This document shows, in pieces, positions 36,038 through 47,041 of a DNA stretch of 64,000 nt. Position 1 is the first letter of the stretch, and every line of letters begins with the position of its first letter. Source of the stretch: Roseibium sp. Sym1. Its GTDB lineage: Bacteria; Pseudomonadota; Alphaproteobacteria; Rhizobiales; Stappiaceae. The stretch is taken from positions 992,001 through 1,056,000 of the forward strand of contig NZ_CP114786.1 in assembly GCF_027359675.1 (NCBI RefSeq). Reading direction: 5' to 3'. The position numbers and the translations under genes were made by a program. The notes under the pieces are model-generated. The model did not search any database. It saw nothing but the letters and a program-made list of their open reading frames with translations, and was not told the DNA's origin.

Positions 36038-37546
36038 TCAGAGATCCAGAACCAGGCGCTGCGGGTCTTCCAGGCTTTCCTTGACGCGGACCAGGAAGGT
36101 GACGGCTTCCTTGCCGTCGACGATCCGGTGGTCGTAGGAGAGCGCCAGATACATCATCGGGCGGATCACCACCTGGCCGTTCACGGCCATCGGACGTTCC
36201 TGGATCTTGTGCATTCCCAGAATGCCCGACTGCGGCGCGTTGAGGATCGGCGACGACATGAGCGAACCATACACCCCGCCATTGGAGATGGTGAAGGTGC
36301 CGCCGGACATATCAGCCATGCCCAGCTTGCCGTCCCGGGCCTTGCGGCCGAGATTGCCGATTTCCTTCTCGACCTCGGCGATGGACATCTGGTCGGCGTC
36401 CCGCACCACCGGAACCACCAGGCCCTTGTCGGTGCCCACGGCGACGCCGACATGGCAGAAGTTCTTGTAGATGATGTCGGTGCCGTCGATCTCGGCATTG
36501 ACCGCGGGAACTTCCTTCAGCGCATGGGTCACCGCCTTGGTGAAGAAGCCCATGAAGCCGAGCTTGACGCCGTGTTTCTTCTCGAAGAGGTCCTTGTACT
36601 GCTTGCGCAGCTCCATGACCGGGCCCATGTCGACCTCGTTGTAGGTGGTCAGCATGGCTGCCGTGTTCTGGGCATCCTTCAGCCGGCGCGCGATGGTCTG
36701 GCGCAGCTTGGTCATGCGCACGCGTTCCTCGCGGGCCTCGTCCGAGGCGTTGACCGGACCGCGGGCAACGGCGGCCGGTGCCGGGGCGGACGCGGAGGTC
36801 GCGCTCGAGGACAGCGCGTTGATGACATCTTCCTTCAGCACCTGGCCGCGCTTGCCGGACCCGGAGACCTGATCGGCGGACAGGTTGTTCTCGGCCATCA
36901 TCTTCTGGGCGGACGGCGCCGGCGGCATGGACGAACCGGTGCTGGCGGCCGGAGCGGACGGCGCCGGGGCGGCAGCGGCCGGTGCGGCGGCAACGCCCTC
37001 GCCGGACGGATCGATCTGGCACAGCAGCACGCCCGGCTCGACCGTGGTACCGGTTTCCGCGGCGATCTTGACGACCGTGCCGGCGACCGGAGCCGGAACT
37101 TCCTGGGCCGCCTTGTCTGTTTCCAGCTCGACCAGCGTGTCGTCGGCCTTGACCGTGTCACCGACCTTGACGCTCCACTCGCCGACTTCGGCCTCGGTGA
37201 CCGATTCACCGGCGCTCGGTGTCACGACGTCAACCAGGTCGGCCTTGCCGGACGATTTGCCCTGGGGCTTGTTGTCCTGCTTGGCGGATGCGGCCGGAGC
37301 CGCGCCCGCACCTTCGGCGATCTGGCCGAGAAGCGCGCCGACCTCGACGGTGTCGCCTTCCTTGACGACGATGCTTTCCAGGGTCCCTGCCGCCGGGGCC
37401 GGAACCTCGACCGTCACCTTGTCGGTTTCAAGCTCCACCAGCGGTTCGTCCTGGGCAATAGCGTCGCCCGGTTTTTTGAACCACTGCGCAATGGTTGCTT
37501 CGGAAACGGATTCACCCAGCGTGGGCACGCGAATTTCGGTTGCCAT
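36038..37546 (-). CDS. odhB: 2-oxoglutarate dehydrogenase E2, dihydrolipoamide succinyltransferase, two lipoyl domains
   Basis: A 502-residue core subunit. Two lipoyl domains are visible: residues about 1-78 with [16 protein letters not shown] loop ([13 protein letters not shown]) and about 105-185 with [13 protein letters not shown], each joined by Ala/Pro-rich linkers. Next is a peripheral-subunit-binding domain ([14 protein letters not shown]...GQVLKEDV) and the catalytic domain ending [13 protein letters not shown]. Most E2o proteins have one lipoyl domain, so two is unusual for this enzyme. It lies 65 bp after sucA with a small hairpin in between. Confidence 0.96.
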   Translation of the reverse strand: MATEIRVPTLGESVSEATIAQWFKKPGDAIAQDEPLVELETDKVTVEVPAPAAGTLESIVVKEGDTVEVGALLGQIAEGAGAAPAASAKQDNKPQGKSSGKADLVDVVTPSAGESVTEAEVGEWSVKVGDTVKADDTLVELETDKAAQEVPAPVAGTVVKIAAETGTTVEPGVLLCQIDPSGEGVAAAPAAAAPAPSAPAASTGSSMPPAPSAQKMMAENNLSADQVSGSGKRGQVLKEDVINALSSSATSASAPAPAAVARGPVNASDEAREERVRMTKLRQTIARRLKDAQNTAAMLTTYNEVDMGPVMELRKQYKDLFEKKHGVKLGFMGFFTKAVTHALKEVPAVNAEIDGTDIIYKNFCHVGVAVGTDKGLVVPVVRDADQMSIAEVEKEIGNLGRKARDGKLGMADMSGGTFTISNGGVYGSLMSSPILNAPQSGILGMHKIQERPMAVNGQVVIRPMMYLALSYDHRIVDGKEAVTFLVRVKESLEDPQRLVLDL

Positions 37547-37582
37547 GGTCGCCTTCTCTTAAAATTACCTGGCCAAATTTTG

Positions 37583-37605
37583 AAAAGAGGGCCCGAAAGC
37601 CCTCT
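37583..37605 (-). other. Hairpin between sucA and odhB
   Basis: On the minus strand GAGGGC / GCCCTC (37587-37604) is followed by TTTTC. A short stem of six base pairs, too weak for full termination; it could lower odhB expression relative to sucA or protect an mRNA end. Confidence 0.45.
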
Positions 37606-37611
37606 CAAGGA

Positions 37612-40599
37612 TTAGTCTCCGAGCGCCTCTTCGAGGAACGCCTGCAGCTGCGCCAGATGCGCGGACATCAGACCGGTCGCGGTCGAGGCCATCGCGTTGC
37701 GGCCGGCATAGCGCGGACGCTGGTGCTTGGCGTCGATCTGTCCCAGAACCCATTCGATATAGGGCTCGACAAAGAACCAGCCACCCATGTTCTTGGGCTC
37801 TTCCTGGCACCAGACCATCTCGGCCTGCGGGAAGCGCGCCAGTTCCATCATCAGCGCCTTCTTCGGGAACGGATACAGCTGCTCGACGCGCAGGAGGTAG
37901 ACATCGTTGATGCCGCGTTTCTCGCGCTCCTCGAACAGGTCGTAGTAGACCTTGCCCGAGCACATGACGACCCGCTTGATCTTGTCGTCGGGAACAAGCT
38001 TGCTTTCCTCGTTGAGGTTCGGACCCCAGTCGTCCCACAGCAGGCGGTGGAAGGTGGAGTTCGGTCCGAGTTCTGAGAGGGCCGACACCGCCTTCTTGTG
38101 GCGCAGAAGCGATTTCGGCGTCATCAGAACCAGCGGCTTGCGGATATCGCGGCGCAGTTGGCGGCGCAGGATGTGGAAGTAGTTGGCCGGTGTCGAGCAG
38201 TTCGCCACCTGCATGTTGTCTTCGGCGCAGAGCTGGAGGAAGCGCTCCAGGCGGGCGGAAGAGTGTTCCGGCCCCTGGCCTTCATAGCCATGCGGCAGCA
38301 GGCAGACCAGGCCGGACATGCGCAGCCACTTGCGTTCGCCGGAAGAGATGAACTGGTCGAACAGGACCTGCGCACCGTTGGCGAAGTCGCCGAACTGGGC
38401 TTCCCACATGGTCAGCGCACGCGGCTCGGTCAGCGAATAGCCGTATTCGAAGCCGAGCACCGCCTCTTCCGACAGCATCGAGTTGATGACCTCGTAGCGC
38501 TGCTGGTCGGGCGAAATGTGGTTCAGCGGAATGTAGCGGCTTTCGTCTTCCTGGTCGTACAGCACCGAATGACGCTGGGAGAACGTGCCACGCTCGCAGT
38601 CCTGACCGGACAGGCGAACCGGATGCCCCTCCTTCAGAAGCGATGCGAAGGCAAGCGCTTCGGCGGTCGCCCAGTCGATGCCCTCACCGGTCTCGATCAT
38701 GCGCTCGCGATGTTTCATGAACCGGGCAATGGTCCGGTGGATGTTGAAGCCTTCCGGCACGTGGGTCAGCGCGCGTCCGATGTCCTTCAGTTCCTCCATC
38801 GGCAGGCCGGTTTCACCGCGACGCGGATCGTCCTCGTCGTCGGCCCGCTTCATGCCGGCCCATTTGCCGTCCAGCCAGTCGGCCTTGTTCGGCTTGAAGG
38901 CCTGGCCCGCGTCGAACTCGTCGTCCAGATGCTTGCGCCAGTCGGCCTTCATCTTGTCGACTTCCTCCTGGCTCAGGACACCTTCCTTGATCAGGCGGTC
39001 CGAATAGAGCTGCAGGGTCGTCGCGTGCTTGCGGATCTTGCGGTACATGATCGGCTGCGTGAACGCCGGCTCGTCGCCCTCGTTGTGGCCGAAGCGGCGA
39101 TAGCAGATCATGTCGATGACGACAGGCCGATGGAAGGTCTGGCGGAACTCGATGGCGATCTTGGCCGCGAACACGACGGCTTCCGGATCATCGGCATTCA
39201 CGTGGAAGATCGGTGCCTCGATCACCTTCGCCATGTCGGAGGGATACGGCGAGGAGCGCGAGAACCGCGGGTTGGTGGTGAAGCCGATCTGGTTGTTGAT
39301 GATCACATGGACCGAGCCGCCGGTGCGGTGCCCGCGCAGGGCCGACAGGCCGAAACACTCGGCGACCACGCCCTGGCCGGCAAATGCCGCATCGCCATGG
39401 AGCAGGAGCGGCAGCACGGTGCCGCGATCGACTTCCGTGGTCTCGATAAAGTTGCCCTTGTCGTTGGCGGCAAGCTGATCCTGCTTGGCGCGGGCCTTGC
39501 CGAGCACCACGGGGTTGACGATTTCCAGGTGCGACGGGTTCGCCGTCAGCGACAGGTGGACGTCGTTGCCGTCGAAGGTCCGGTCCGAAGAGGCTCCGAG
39601 GTGATACTTGACGTCGCCCGACCCTTCCACGTCGTCCGGCGCGTAGGAGCCGCCCTTGAATTCGTGAAAGATGGCGCGGTGCGGCTTGGCCATCACCTGG
39701 GAAAGCACGTTCAGGCGGCCGCGGTGCGCCATGCCGAACACGATTTCCTTGAGGCCCATCTGGCCGCCGCGCTTGATGATCTGTTCGAGCGCCGGGATCA
39801 GCGCTTCACCGCCGTCCAGGCCGAAACGCTTGGTGCCGGTGTATTTGACATCCAGGAACTTCTCGAAGCCTTCGGATTCGATCAGCTTGTTCAGGATCGC
39901 CTTCTTGCCTTCGGCCGTGAAGGCCACCTGCTTGTCCGGGCCCTCGATGCGTTCCTGAAGCCAGGCCTTCGCAGCCGGGTCGGAAATATGCATGAACTCG
40001 ACGCCGAGGGTCGAACAATAGGTCCGCTTCAGGATTTCCAGCATCTCGCGGATGGTGGCGTATTCGAGACCGAGCACGTGATCGATGAAGATCTTGCGGT
40101 CCCAGTCGGCTTCGACAAAGCCGTAGGAGGACGGGTGCAGTTCTTCATGGTCGCCCTTGCCGGCAAGGCCGAGCGGGTCGAGATCGGCGTGCAGGTGGCC
40201 GCGCATGCGGTAGGCGCGGATCATCATCAGCGCGCGCACGGAGTCGCGGGTCGCCTGGTGCACTTCCGGTTCCGACAGCGGCGTGCCCTTGGCTTCCGCC
40301 TTCTTCTTCAGCTTGTCGCCGATCTTCTGCTCGATCGGCCCCCAGTTGCCGTCGAAGGCGTTGACCAGGTCGCCATTGGCCTCGATCGGCCAGTCCTTGC
40401 GTTTCCAGGTCGCCCCGCGCGCTTCCTTCAGGACGGCTTCCTTCTCGTCCTGGAAGGCGGCAAAGAAGTCCCGCCACTCGGCATCGACCGAATTCGGATC
40501 CGTCTTGTACTGAGCGTAGAGGTCTTCGATATAGGCTGCGTTGGCGCCGTAAAGCAACGACGTCAGTGCGAATACGTTGTTCGCTTCCTGCCGTGCCAT
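37612..40599 (-). CDS. sucA: 2-oxoglutarate dehydrogenase E1
   Basis: A 995-residue thiamine-diphosphate decarboxylase. The N-terminal E2-binding motif is visible (LYGANAAYIEDLYAQYKTDP as ANAAYIEDLYAQYK). Thiamine and cofactor landmarks: GMAHRGRLNVL, HGDAAFAGQGVV, INNQIGFTTNP, EFRQTFHRPVVIDMICYRRFGHNEGDEP (as CYRRFGHNEGDEP), and the C-terminal QEEPKNMG. Length fits the family. Between sucD (217-bp gap) and odhB. Confidence 0.98.
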   Translation of the reverse strand: MARQEANNVFALTSLLYGANAAYIEDLYAQYKTDPNSVDAEWRDFFAAFQDEKEAVLKEARGATWKRKDWPIEANGDLVNAFDGNWGPIEQKIGDKLKKKAEAKGTPLSEPEVHQATRDSVRALMMIRAYRMRGHLHADLDPLGLAGKGDHEELHPSSYGFVEADWDRKIFIDHVLGLEYATIREMLEILKRTYCSTLGVEFMHISDPAAKAWLQERIEGPDKQVAFTAEGKKAILNKLIESEGFEKFLDVKYTGTKRFGLDGGEALIPALEQIIKRGGQMGLKEIVFGMAHRGRLNVLSQVMAKPHRAIFHEFKGGSYAPDDVEGSGDVKYHLGASSDRTFDGNDVHLSLTANPSHLEIVNPVVLGKARAKQDQLAANDKGNFIETTEVDRGTVLPLLLHGDAAFAGQGVVAECFGLSALRGHRTGGSVHVIINNQIGFTTNPRFSRSSPYPSDMAKVIEAPIFHVNADDPEAVVFAAKIAIEFRQTFHRPVVIDMICYRRFGHNEGDEPAFTQPIMYRKIRKHATTLQLYSDRLIKEGVLSQEEVDKMKADWRKHLDDEFDAGQAFKPNKADWLDGKWAGMKRADDEDDPRRGETGLPMEELKDIGRALTHVPEGFNIHRTIARFMKHRERMIETGEGIDWATAEALAFASLLKEGHPVRLSGQDCERGTFSQRHSVLYDQEDESRYIPLNHISPDQQRYEVINSMLSEEAVLGFEYGYSLTEPRALTMWEAQFGDFANGAQVLFDQFISSGERKWLRMSGLVCLLPHGYEGQGPEHSSARLERFLQLCAEDNMQVANCSTPANYFHILRRQLRRDIRKPLVLMTPKSLLRHKKAVSALSELGPNSTFHRLLWDDWGPNLNEESKLVPDDKIKRVVMCSGKVYYDLFEEREKRGINDVYLLRVEQLYPFPKKALMMELARFPQAEMVWCQEEPKNMGGWFFVEPYIEWVLGQIDAKHQRPRYAGRNAMASTATGLMSAHLAQLQAFLEEALGD

Positions 40600-40816
40600 G
40601 TCCTTTAGCGGAGGGCTGCTCCGCCCTTTATGTTTAGGCGGGCCGAAAATATGACCCGCGGCCGGTTCCCCACAATGGCCGGTGCCAGGGTAACCCCGTC
40701 ACACCAGCCCCTCGAAAAATGGTTACGGCACGGAAACCGCGCCGGAACCCATCCTTTCACCATGCAGCAGGAAACGTAAACAGTTTCCGTCCCCTGCCGC
40801 AAATATTCTTGGCGTT

Positions 40817-41722
40817 TTAGCCCTTCAGGACCTCAAGAAGGGTCTCGCCGAGCTTCGCAGGCGACGGCGACACCTTGATGCCGGCATCTTCCATGGCGGC
40901 GATCTTGTCTTCCGCGCCGCCCTTGCCGCCGGAAATCACGGCACCGGCATGGCCCATGGTGCGGCCCGGAGGCGCCGTGCGGCCGGCAATGAAACCGGCC
41001 ATCGGCTTCTTGCGGCCCTTCCTGGCTTCGTCCTTGAGGAACTGCGCGGCCTCTTCTTCCGCCGAACCGCCGATCTCGCCGATCATGATGATCGACTCGG
41101 TCGCGTCGTCTGCCAGGAACATTTCCAGGACGTCGATGAACTCGGTGCCCTTGACCGGGTCGCCGCCGATGCCGACAGCGGTCGTCTGGCCGAGGCCGGC
41201 GACAGTGGTCTGGTAGACCGCTTCATAGGTCAGCGTGCCGGAGCGGGAGACCACGCCGACGGAGCCCTTCTTGAAGATGGAGCCCGGCATGATGCCGATC
41301 TTGCACTCTTCCGGGGTCAGGATGCCCGGGCAGTTCGGACCGAGCAGGCGCGACTTGGACTTGTCCAGCTTGGCCTTGACCTTGACCATGTCGGCCACCG
41401 GAATGCCCTCGGTGATGCAGACGATGAACGGCACTTCCGCCTCGATCGCCTCGATGATCGCGGCGCCCGCGCCTGCCGGCGGGACGTAGATCACGGACGC
41501 GTCCGCGCCTGTGGCTTCCTTGGCCTCGCCGACGGAGGCAAAGATCGGAAGCTGGGCAGCGCTTTCGACGCTGCCCCAGGTCTCGCCACCCTTTTTCGGG
41601 TGAACACCGGCGACCATCTTGGTGCCGTAATATTCAAGCGCCTGTTCCGTGTGGAACGTGCCGGTCTTGCCGGTCAGGCCCTGAACGATGATTTTCGTGT
41701 CTTTATTGACGAGGATGGACAT
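40817..41722 (-). CDS. sucD: Succinyl-CoA synthetase alpha subunit
   Basis: A 301-residue subunit holding the phosphohistidine. CoA-binding fold with [26 protein letters not shown], and the active His in [12 protein letters not shown]. It begins right after the sucC stop, without gap, so the two are translated together. Together they make succinate, CoA and ATP from succinyl-CoA. Confidence 0.98.
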   Translation of the reverse strand: MSILVNKDTKIIVQGLTGKTGTFHTEQALEYYGTKMVAGVHPKKGGETWGSVESAAQLPIFASVGEAKEATGADASVIYVPPAGAGAAIIEAIEAEVPFIVCITEGIPVADMVKVKAKLDKSKSRLLGPNCPGILTPEECKIGIMPGSIFKKGSVGVVSRSGTLTYEAVYQTTVAGLGQTTAVGIGGDPVKGTEFIDVLEMFLADDATESIIMIGEIGGSAEEEAAQFLKDEARKGRKKPMAGFIAGRTAPPGRTMGHAGAVISGGKGGAEDKIAAMEDAGIKVSPSPAKLGETLLEVLKG

Positions 41723-42922
41723 TTACGCGCCCCCCTTCACGGCTTTCACGATTTTCTGGGCGGCGTCGTCGAGATCATCGGCGGCGATCACGTTGAGACC
41801 GCTTTCGTTGATGATCGTCTTGCCGAGTTCCACGTTGGTGCCTTCCAGGCGGACAACGAGCGGAACCTGCAGGCCGACTTCCTTGACGGCCGCGACCACG
41901 CCTTCCGCGATCACGTCGCAGCGCATGATGCCGCCGAAGATGTTGACCAGGATGCCCTTCACGTTCGGATCGGAGGTGATGATCTTGAACGCGGCCGTCA
42001 CCTTCTCCTTGGAAGCGCCGCCGCCCACATCGAGGAAGTTGGCCGGCTCGGCGCCGTAGAGCTTGATGATGTCCATGGTCGCCATGGCAAGGCCCGCGCC
42101 GTTGACCATGCAGCCGATGTCACCGTCGAGGGCGACATAGGCGAGATCGTGCTTGGACGCCTCGATTTCCTTGTCGTCTTCCTCGGTGACGTCGCGCAGT
42201 TCCATGATGTCCGGATGACGGAACAGCGCGTTGCCGTCGAAGGAGACCTTGGCGTCGAGAACGCGCAGGTGGCCGTCCTTCATGACGATCAGCGGGTTCA
42301 CTTCCAGGAGGCTCATGTCTTTTTCGACAAAGGCCTTGTGCAGGATCGGGAACAGGGTCATGCCGTCTTCGCGGGCCGCACCGGTCAGTTCCAGGGCGTC
42401 GCAGAGCGTGCCGGCATCGGCTGCCGTGACACCGGTCTCCGGGTCGATCGGCAGGGTGATGATTTTCTCGGGGGTCTCTTCGGCAACCGCCTCGATGTCC
42501 ATGCCGCCCTCGGTGGAAACGACGAAGGCCGGACGTCCGACTGTGCGGTCGACCAGGATGGAGAGATAAAGCTCACGCTCGATGTCGGCGCCGTCTTCGA
42601 TATAGAGACGGTTGACGGTCTTGCCGGCCGCACCGGTCTGCTTGGTCACCAGCGTGTTGCCGAGCATTTCCTTGGCGTTGGCGACGACTTCCTCGAGGGA
42701 GAAAGCGAGGCGGACACCGCCCTTGGCGTCTTCGGACAGTTCCTTGAACTTGCCCTTGCCGCGGCCGCCCGCATGGATCTGGGACTTGACGACCCAGAGC
42801 GGTCCGGGAAGTTTCTTGGCTGCCGCTTCGGCTTCGTCGGCCGAGAAAATGGCGACACCTTCTGCGACCGGAGCGCCGAATTCCTTCAGCACTGCCTTGG
42901 CCTGGTATTCATGAATGTTCAT
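41723..42922 (-). CDS. sucC: Succinyl-CoA synthetase beta subunit (ADP-forming type)
   Basis: A 399-residue ATP-grasp subunit: [59 protein letters not shown] (as [11 protein letters not shown] and [13 protein letters not shown]) and the C-terminal [17 protein letters not shown] (NIFGGI) CoA-ligase domain. It follows mdh by 72 bp, with a hairpin in the gap. Confidence 0.98.
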   Translation of the reverse strand: MNIHEYQAKAVLKEFGAPVAEGVAIFSADEAEAAAKKLPGPLWVVKSQIHAGGRGKGKFKELSEDAKGGVRLAFSLEEVVANAKEMLGNTLVTKQTGAAGKTVNRLYIEDGADIERELYLSILVDRTVGRPAFVVSTEGGMDIEAVAEETPEKIITLPIDPETGVTAADAGTLCDALELTGAAREDGMTLFPILHKAFVEKDMSLLEVNPLIVMKDGHLRVLDAKVSFDGNALFRHPDIMELRDVTEEDDKEIEASKHDLAYVALDGDIGCMVNGAGLAMATMDIIKLYGAEPANFLDVGGGASKEKVTAAFKIITSDPNVKGILVNIFGGIMRCDVIAEGVVAAVKEVGLQVPLVVRLEGTNVELGKTIINESGLNVIAADDLDDAAQKIVKAVKGGA

Positions 42923-42944
42923 GTGGTTCCCCCTGGTCGGAGGA

Positions 42945-42972
42945 CCGTCCTTCGAGACGTTTCGAAGGACGG
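42945..42972 (-). other. Hairpin between mdh and sucC
   Basis: A perfect 11-bp stem CCGTCCTTCGA / TCGAAGGACGG with a 6-nt loop. No T-run follows on the minus strand, so it is more likely an mRNA stability or processing element that sets the mdh to sucCD ratio. Confidence 0.6.
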
Positions 42973-42994
42973 CCGCTTATTCACGGGCAGGCGC

Positions 42995-43972
<978 letters not shown>

Positions 43973-43993
43973 TTACGTAAGATGGAACTCCAT

Positions 43994-44019
43994 GCCATCC
44001 TCTGATGACTGAGGATGGC
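43994..44019 (-). other. Hairpin in the mdh leader
   Basis: A perfect 9-bp stem GCCATCCTC / GAGGATGGC with an 8-nt loop, 37 nt upstream of the mdh ATG. No T-run follows. Its role is unknown; a post-transcriptional leader structure or remnant of a zapE terminator is possible. Confidence 0.45.
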
Positions 44020-44130
44020 ACTACCCCCTTTGCCGCGGGCGCGCAACCTCGCCAAAAGAATATTGCGCAATACCGGGCAAAATTTCTCATTTCTTCCCGT
44101 CTGCATAATTCACCTATAGGGAATGCAGAC

Positions 44131-45312
44131 CTATGCGTGTGCTTGCCGTCTTTCTCCCGCAAGGTACGCCTCCGACCGCATCTCGATCAACCGGGACGCC
44201 GTGCGGTCGAACTCGAAGGCTTCGGTGCCGTCCTCGCCGACATAAAGATCCTGCGGCTCGGCCTCGGCCGAGACAACCAGCTTGATGCCGTTATCGTAAA
44301 GCGTGTCGATCAGGTTGATGAAGCGCTTGGCTTCGTTGCGCCGCGCCTTCGACAGGACCGGGACATTGTCCAGGAACACGGTTCCGTAGGCATGGGCAAT
44401 GCGCAGGTAATCGCTCGCCCCCAACGGCTGCATGCACAGATCGTCGAAGGTGAACCGGGCCGCTCCGGAGGCGACCACCGGCACGACGATCTTGCGCCCC
44501 TTGTTTTCCAGCTCTTCGGAGTGCGGTTTCATGCCATGGGTCAGCTTGGCAAACAGCCTATCCATCTGGCTGTCGGCCTGGGCACCCAGCGGCGTGACGT
44601 AGACCGGCGCACCGGCCAGCTTCTCAAGCCGGTAGTCGGTCGGCGAATCCAGGTGCAGGATCTCGACCTTCGATTTCAGCATGTCGACAAAGGGCAGGAA
44701 CAGCTGCCTGTTGAGACCGTCCTTGTAGAGCCGGGACGGCTCGACATTGGACGTCGCGACGACGATCACGCCGCGATCGAACAGTTGAGTGAACAGCCGC
44801 CCGAGGATCATCGCGTCGGCAATGTCGGTGACGGAAAACTCGTCGAACAGCAGCAGCCTGGTTTCGTCGGCGAGCTGGGCGGCCACCGGCGGGATCGGGT
44901 CGTCGCCCTTGACCTCGCCCCGCTTGTGCGCCTGGCGGTGCTGGTGGATGCGCTCGTGCACATCGGTCATGAATTCGTGAAAATGGACCCGTCGTTTGCG
45001 GCGGATGACCGTGACCTCGTAGAAGAGGTCCATCAGCATGGTCTTGCCGCGCCCGACACCGCCCCACATGTAGAGCCCCTGCACGGAGGCCCAGAGCTGG
45101 TTCTTCTTGTTGGCAAACAGCCAGCCAAGCGAACTCTTCTTCGACGCAAGCCGCGTTTCGGCCAGGCGGGTGTTGAGGAGATCGAGCTGGCGCACCGCCT
45201 CCCGTTGAACGGGGTCTTCCGAAATCTCGCCGGAGTCTACAAGGGCATCGTAGCGGGCGTTGAGCGCGCGGTTGACCGGCAGTTCCATCTTCAAAGGTGC
45301 TGCTCCCTCCAT
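44131..45312 (-). CDS. zapE: AFG1-family ATPase (ZapE-like)
   Basis: A 393-residue P-loop ATPase with GGVGRGKTMLMDLFYE (Walker A), LLFDEFSVTDIADAMIL (Walker B and following), VVATSNVEPSRLYKDGLNR, and the C-terminal [12 protein letters not shown] family end seen as FEFDRTASRLIEM. In E. coli ZapE associates with the divisome; the mitochondrial homologue handles misfolded respiratory proteins. Position directly upstream of mdh is a widely conserved rhizobial order. Confidence 0.95.
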   Translation of the reverse strand: MEGAAPLKMELPVNRALNARYDALVDSGEISEDPVQREAVRQLDLLNTRLAETRLASKKSSLGWLFANKKNQLWASVQGLYMWGGVGRGKTMLMDLFYEVTVIRRKRRVHFHEFMTDVHERIHQHRQAHKRGEVKGDDPIPPVAAQLADETRLLLFDEFSVTDIADAMILGRLFTQLFDRGVIVVATSNVEPSRLYKDGLNRQLFLPFVDMLKSKVEILHLDSPTDYRLEKLAGAPVYVTPLGAQADSQMDRLFAKLTHGMKPHSEELENKGRKIVVPVVASGAARFTFDDLCMQPLGASDYLRIAHAYGTVFLDNVPVLSKARRNEAKRFINLIDTLYDNGIKLVVSAEAEPQDLYVGEDGTEAFEFDRTASRLIEMRSEAYLAGERRQAHA

Positions 45313-45441
45313 GAGACTTCATGGGGTCGTGGACGTGATCTTGGCGGGGGCTTAAGGTCAAAACGTCGCAGATGCAAGTCACGATGTGCACGGATTTTGA
45401 CACACGCCGTCACGGAAATTCATTTTAACCGTTTGAAAAAT

Positions 45442-45996
45442 ATGGATTTCAGGAAAATGGCCCTCATACTAATTGCGCATGAGCCCGGCTGGATCCGGCA
45501 AGCCGGCGAACTCATCGACACGCTGTCCGAACTGCTCGCGCCGGATGTCCTGCGGCTTGACCATGTCGGCTCCACCGCCGTTCCCGCACTGGCGGCAAAA
45601 CCCAAGTTGCACATCGACGTTGTCGCAAAGACCGGCATCCCGCCGGAGCGGCTGCGCGCCCGGTTGCAGCCCTTCGGATATGTCGATCACGGCCACCGTT
45701 TCAGCAATGACGAGATCCAGATGACCCGGCCGACAGCCTGTCCGCGCGGCGGGCCGTCCGCGCGGTCTCCGTCGGCCATCAGGTCTCACCGGCTGTGCCT
45801 GTGCACCGCCACCGCCAAGGCCGCGCCACGCCGCCGCCGGTTCCGTGATGCGCTGCTGGCATCCCCGGAACTCGCTTGGCAATACCAGGAACTGAAACTA
45901 AGGCTGGCGGAAGAGGCCGGAACTCCACCGGACTGGGATCACTACACGTCCGGAAAAACGGCTTTCATCGAAGCCGTGCTCGCCGGGGCGCGCTGA
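45442..45996 (+). CDS. GrpB-family protein (nucleotidyltransferase fold)
   Basis: A 184-residue member of the GrpB/UPF0157 family. It shows LIAHEPGWIRQAGELIDTLS, the active-site-like DHVGSTAVPALAAKP, HIDVVAK, FRDALLASPELAWQYQELK and DWDHYTSGKTAFIEAVL. The central SNDEIQMTRPTACPRGGPSA region is unusually proline/arginine rich compared with relatives but the frame stays open, so no frameshift is needed. GrpB proteins have no settled role. The ATG at 45457 (six residues later) has AGGA close by and is an alternative start. Confidence 0.8.
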   Translation: MDFRKMALILIAHEPGWIRQAGELIDTLSELLAPDVLRLDHVGSTAVPALAAKPKLHIDVVAKTGIPPERLRARLQPFGYVDHGHRFSNDEIQMTRPTACPRGGPSARSPSAIRSHRLCLCTATAKAAPRRRRFRDALLASPELAWQYQELKLRLAEEAGTPPDWDHYTSGKTAFIEAVLAGAR

Positions 45997-46057
45997 CAAC
46001 ATGTCTTGCTGATATCAAATCTTGAATGACACCGTATCTTGAACGACACCGGGCCTT

Positions 46058-46094
46058 TCAAAACCAACACCCGCAGCCTGGTGGAACTGCGGGT
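46058..46094 (-). terminator. Probable terminator of the 46185 gene
   Basis: On the minus strand the stem ACCCGCAG / CTGCGGGT (46069-46094, 10-nt loop) is followed by GTTGGTTTTG. A second hairpin (CACGGG / CCCGTG, 46099-46117) lies just before it. Confidence 0.65.
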
Positions 46095-46184
46095 GCCGGG
46101 CACGGGGGCATGACCCGTGCGGGAGGAACCAGTTGAACAACCGGCCAAGCTCCCTTTTTCGCATCGAAGCAGATGCTGGAAGCC

Positions 46185-46967
46185 CTAGCGCAGCAGCAAG
46201 GTCGCCTTGCGGCCGCTCTGTACCTCCTGAAGATAAAGAAGCTGGGCCACCAGATAACATTCGGACTGGTCGTCCAGGTTCGCCTTGCGGCCACGTCCGT
46301 CCGTCAGGAGCCAGGCGTTACCGGATTTGACCACGTCGCACTCGATCGGCGCCTTGGGATCAATGCCGGTCTTTTGGCACAAGTCCCGCCCGACCGGGCT
46401 GTCGGTGTCGTTTTCCAGGCCCTTCATTTCCATGCGCAGGCTGCGATAGGCCTTCTGCACGGCCAAGGTCGCAACAATGACGGTGACGACCTCGTCATCA
46501 TTCAGCGAGGCGAACCTGAGCACTCCGCCTTCCTGGGGAATCGCGGCGTTGGAACAGGGGGTCCGCTGAACATCTCCGAGCGTGGTCCATTCGGAACGCA
46601 GCGTCACGGTTGCCGGCTGGCGCAGGGACAGCATTTCCTTGGCGAGCCGTTTCTCGGCGACCTTCTGGGGCGACCGGGCTGTCCGCTCCACCCGGCTGGC
46701 GGTACCTGCGACGGTTCCGCCAATCCGCAGCCGGCGGAAGACAATGACGTCGCGCATCAGGTCGGTGCGTTCCACCCGCCACCCGGCATCGAGCCAGGCA
46801 TTCTGATGCACCAGGCTGCCGCCGGAATTCGCCCACCAGGTCCGGTGCTCCCGGGCACTCTTGGGAAGCGTGGACCCGATGATCTCTTCCACTTCATTCA
46901 GCTTGGCAGCCCAGACGACATCGTCGCGCCGGGCCAAGTGTTCGCGTAAAGGTTCATATTTTGACAT
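46185..46967 (-). CDS. DUF7662-like protein of unknown function
   Basis: A 260-residue protein. The first about 80 residues (MSKYEPLREHLARRDDVVWAAKLNEVEEIIG as YEPLREHLARRDD, LPKSAREHRTWWANS, HQNAWLDAGWRVERTDL) match a small domain found in uncharacterised and restriction-linked bacterial proteins. The rest (100-260) contains a cysteine pair and no recognised family. No signal peptide. It has its own terminator and stands alone, divergent from nothing near. Confidence 0.75.
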   Translation of the reverse strand: MSKYEPLREHLARRDDVVWAAKLNEVEEIIGSTLPKSAREHRTWWANSGGSLVHQNAWLDAGWRVERTDLMRDVIVFRRLRIGGTVAGTASRVERTARSPQKVAEKRLAKEMLSLRQPATVTLRSEWTTLGDVQRTPCSNAAIPQEGGVLRFASLNDDEVVTVIVATLAVQKAYRSLRMEMKGLENDTDSPVGRDLCQKTGIDPKAPIECDVVKSGNAWLLTDGRGRKANLDDQSECYLVAQLLYLQEVQSGRKATLLLR

Positions 46968-47041
46968 TCACACAGCCTTTCCGGTAGCTGTGCAAATATA
47001 CACCTATAACGTGTCGTGTCCAGCAAAAATACGGAGACCGT

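Noticed and set aside
42945..42972. Hairpin after mdh as a transcription terminator
   Set aside because: The stem is strong but lacks a T-run on the minus strand, and sucC follows directly, so it is listed as an intercistronic structure.
45720..45850. Possible frameshift in the GrpB-family gene (Arg/Pro-rich stretch)
   Set aside because: The same frame recovers family motifs on both sides (DHVGSTAVP before, FRDALLASPE after), so no frameshift is needed; it is just a divergent insertion.
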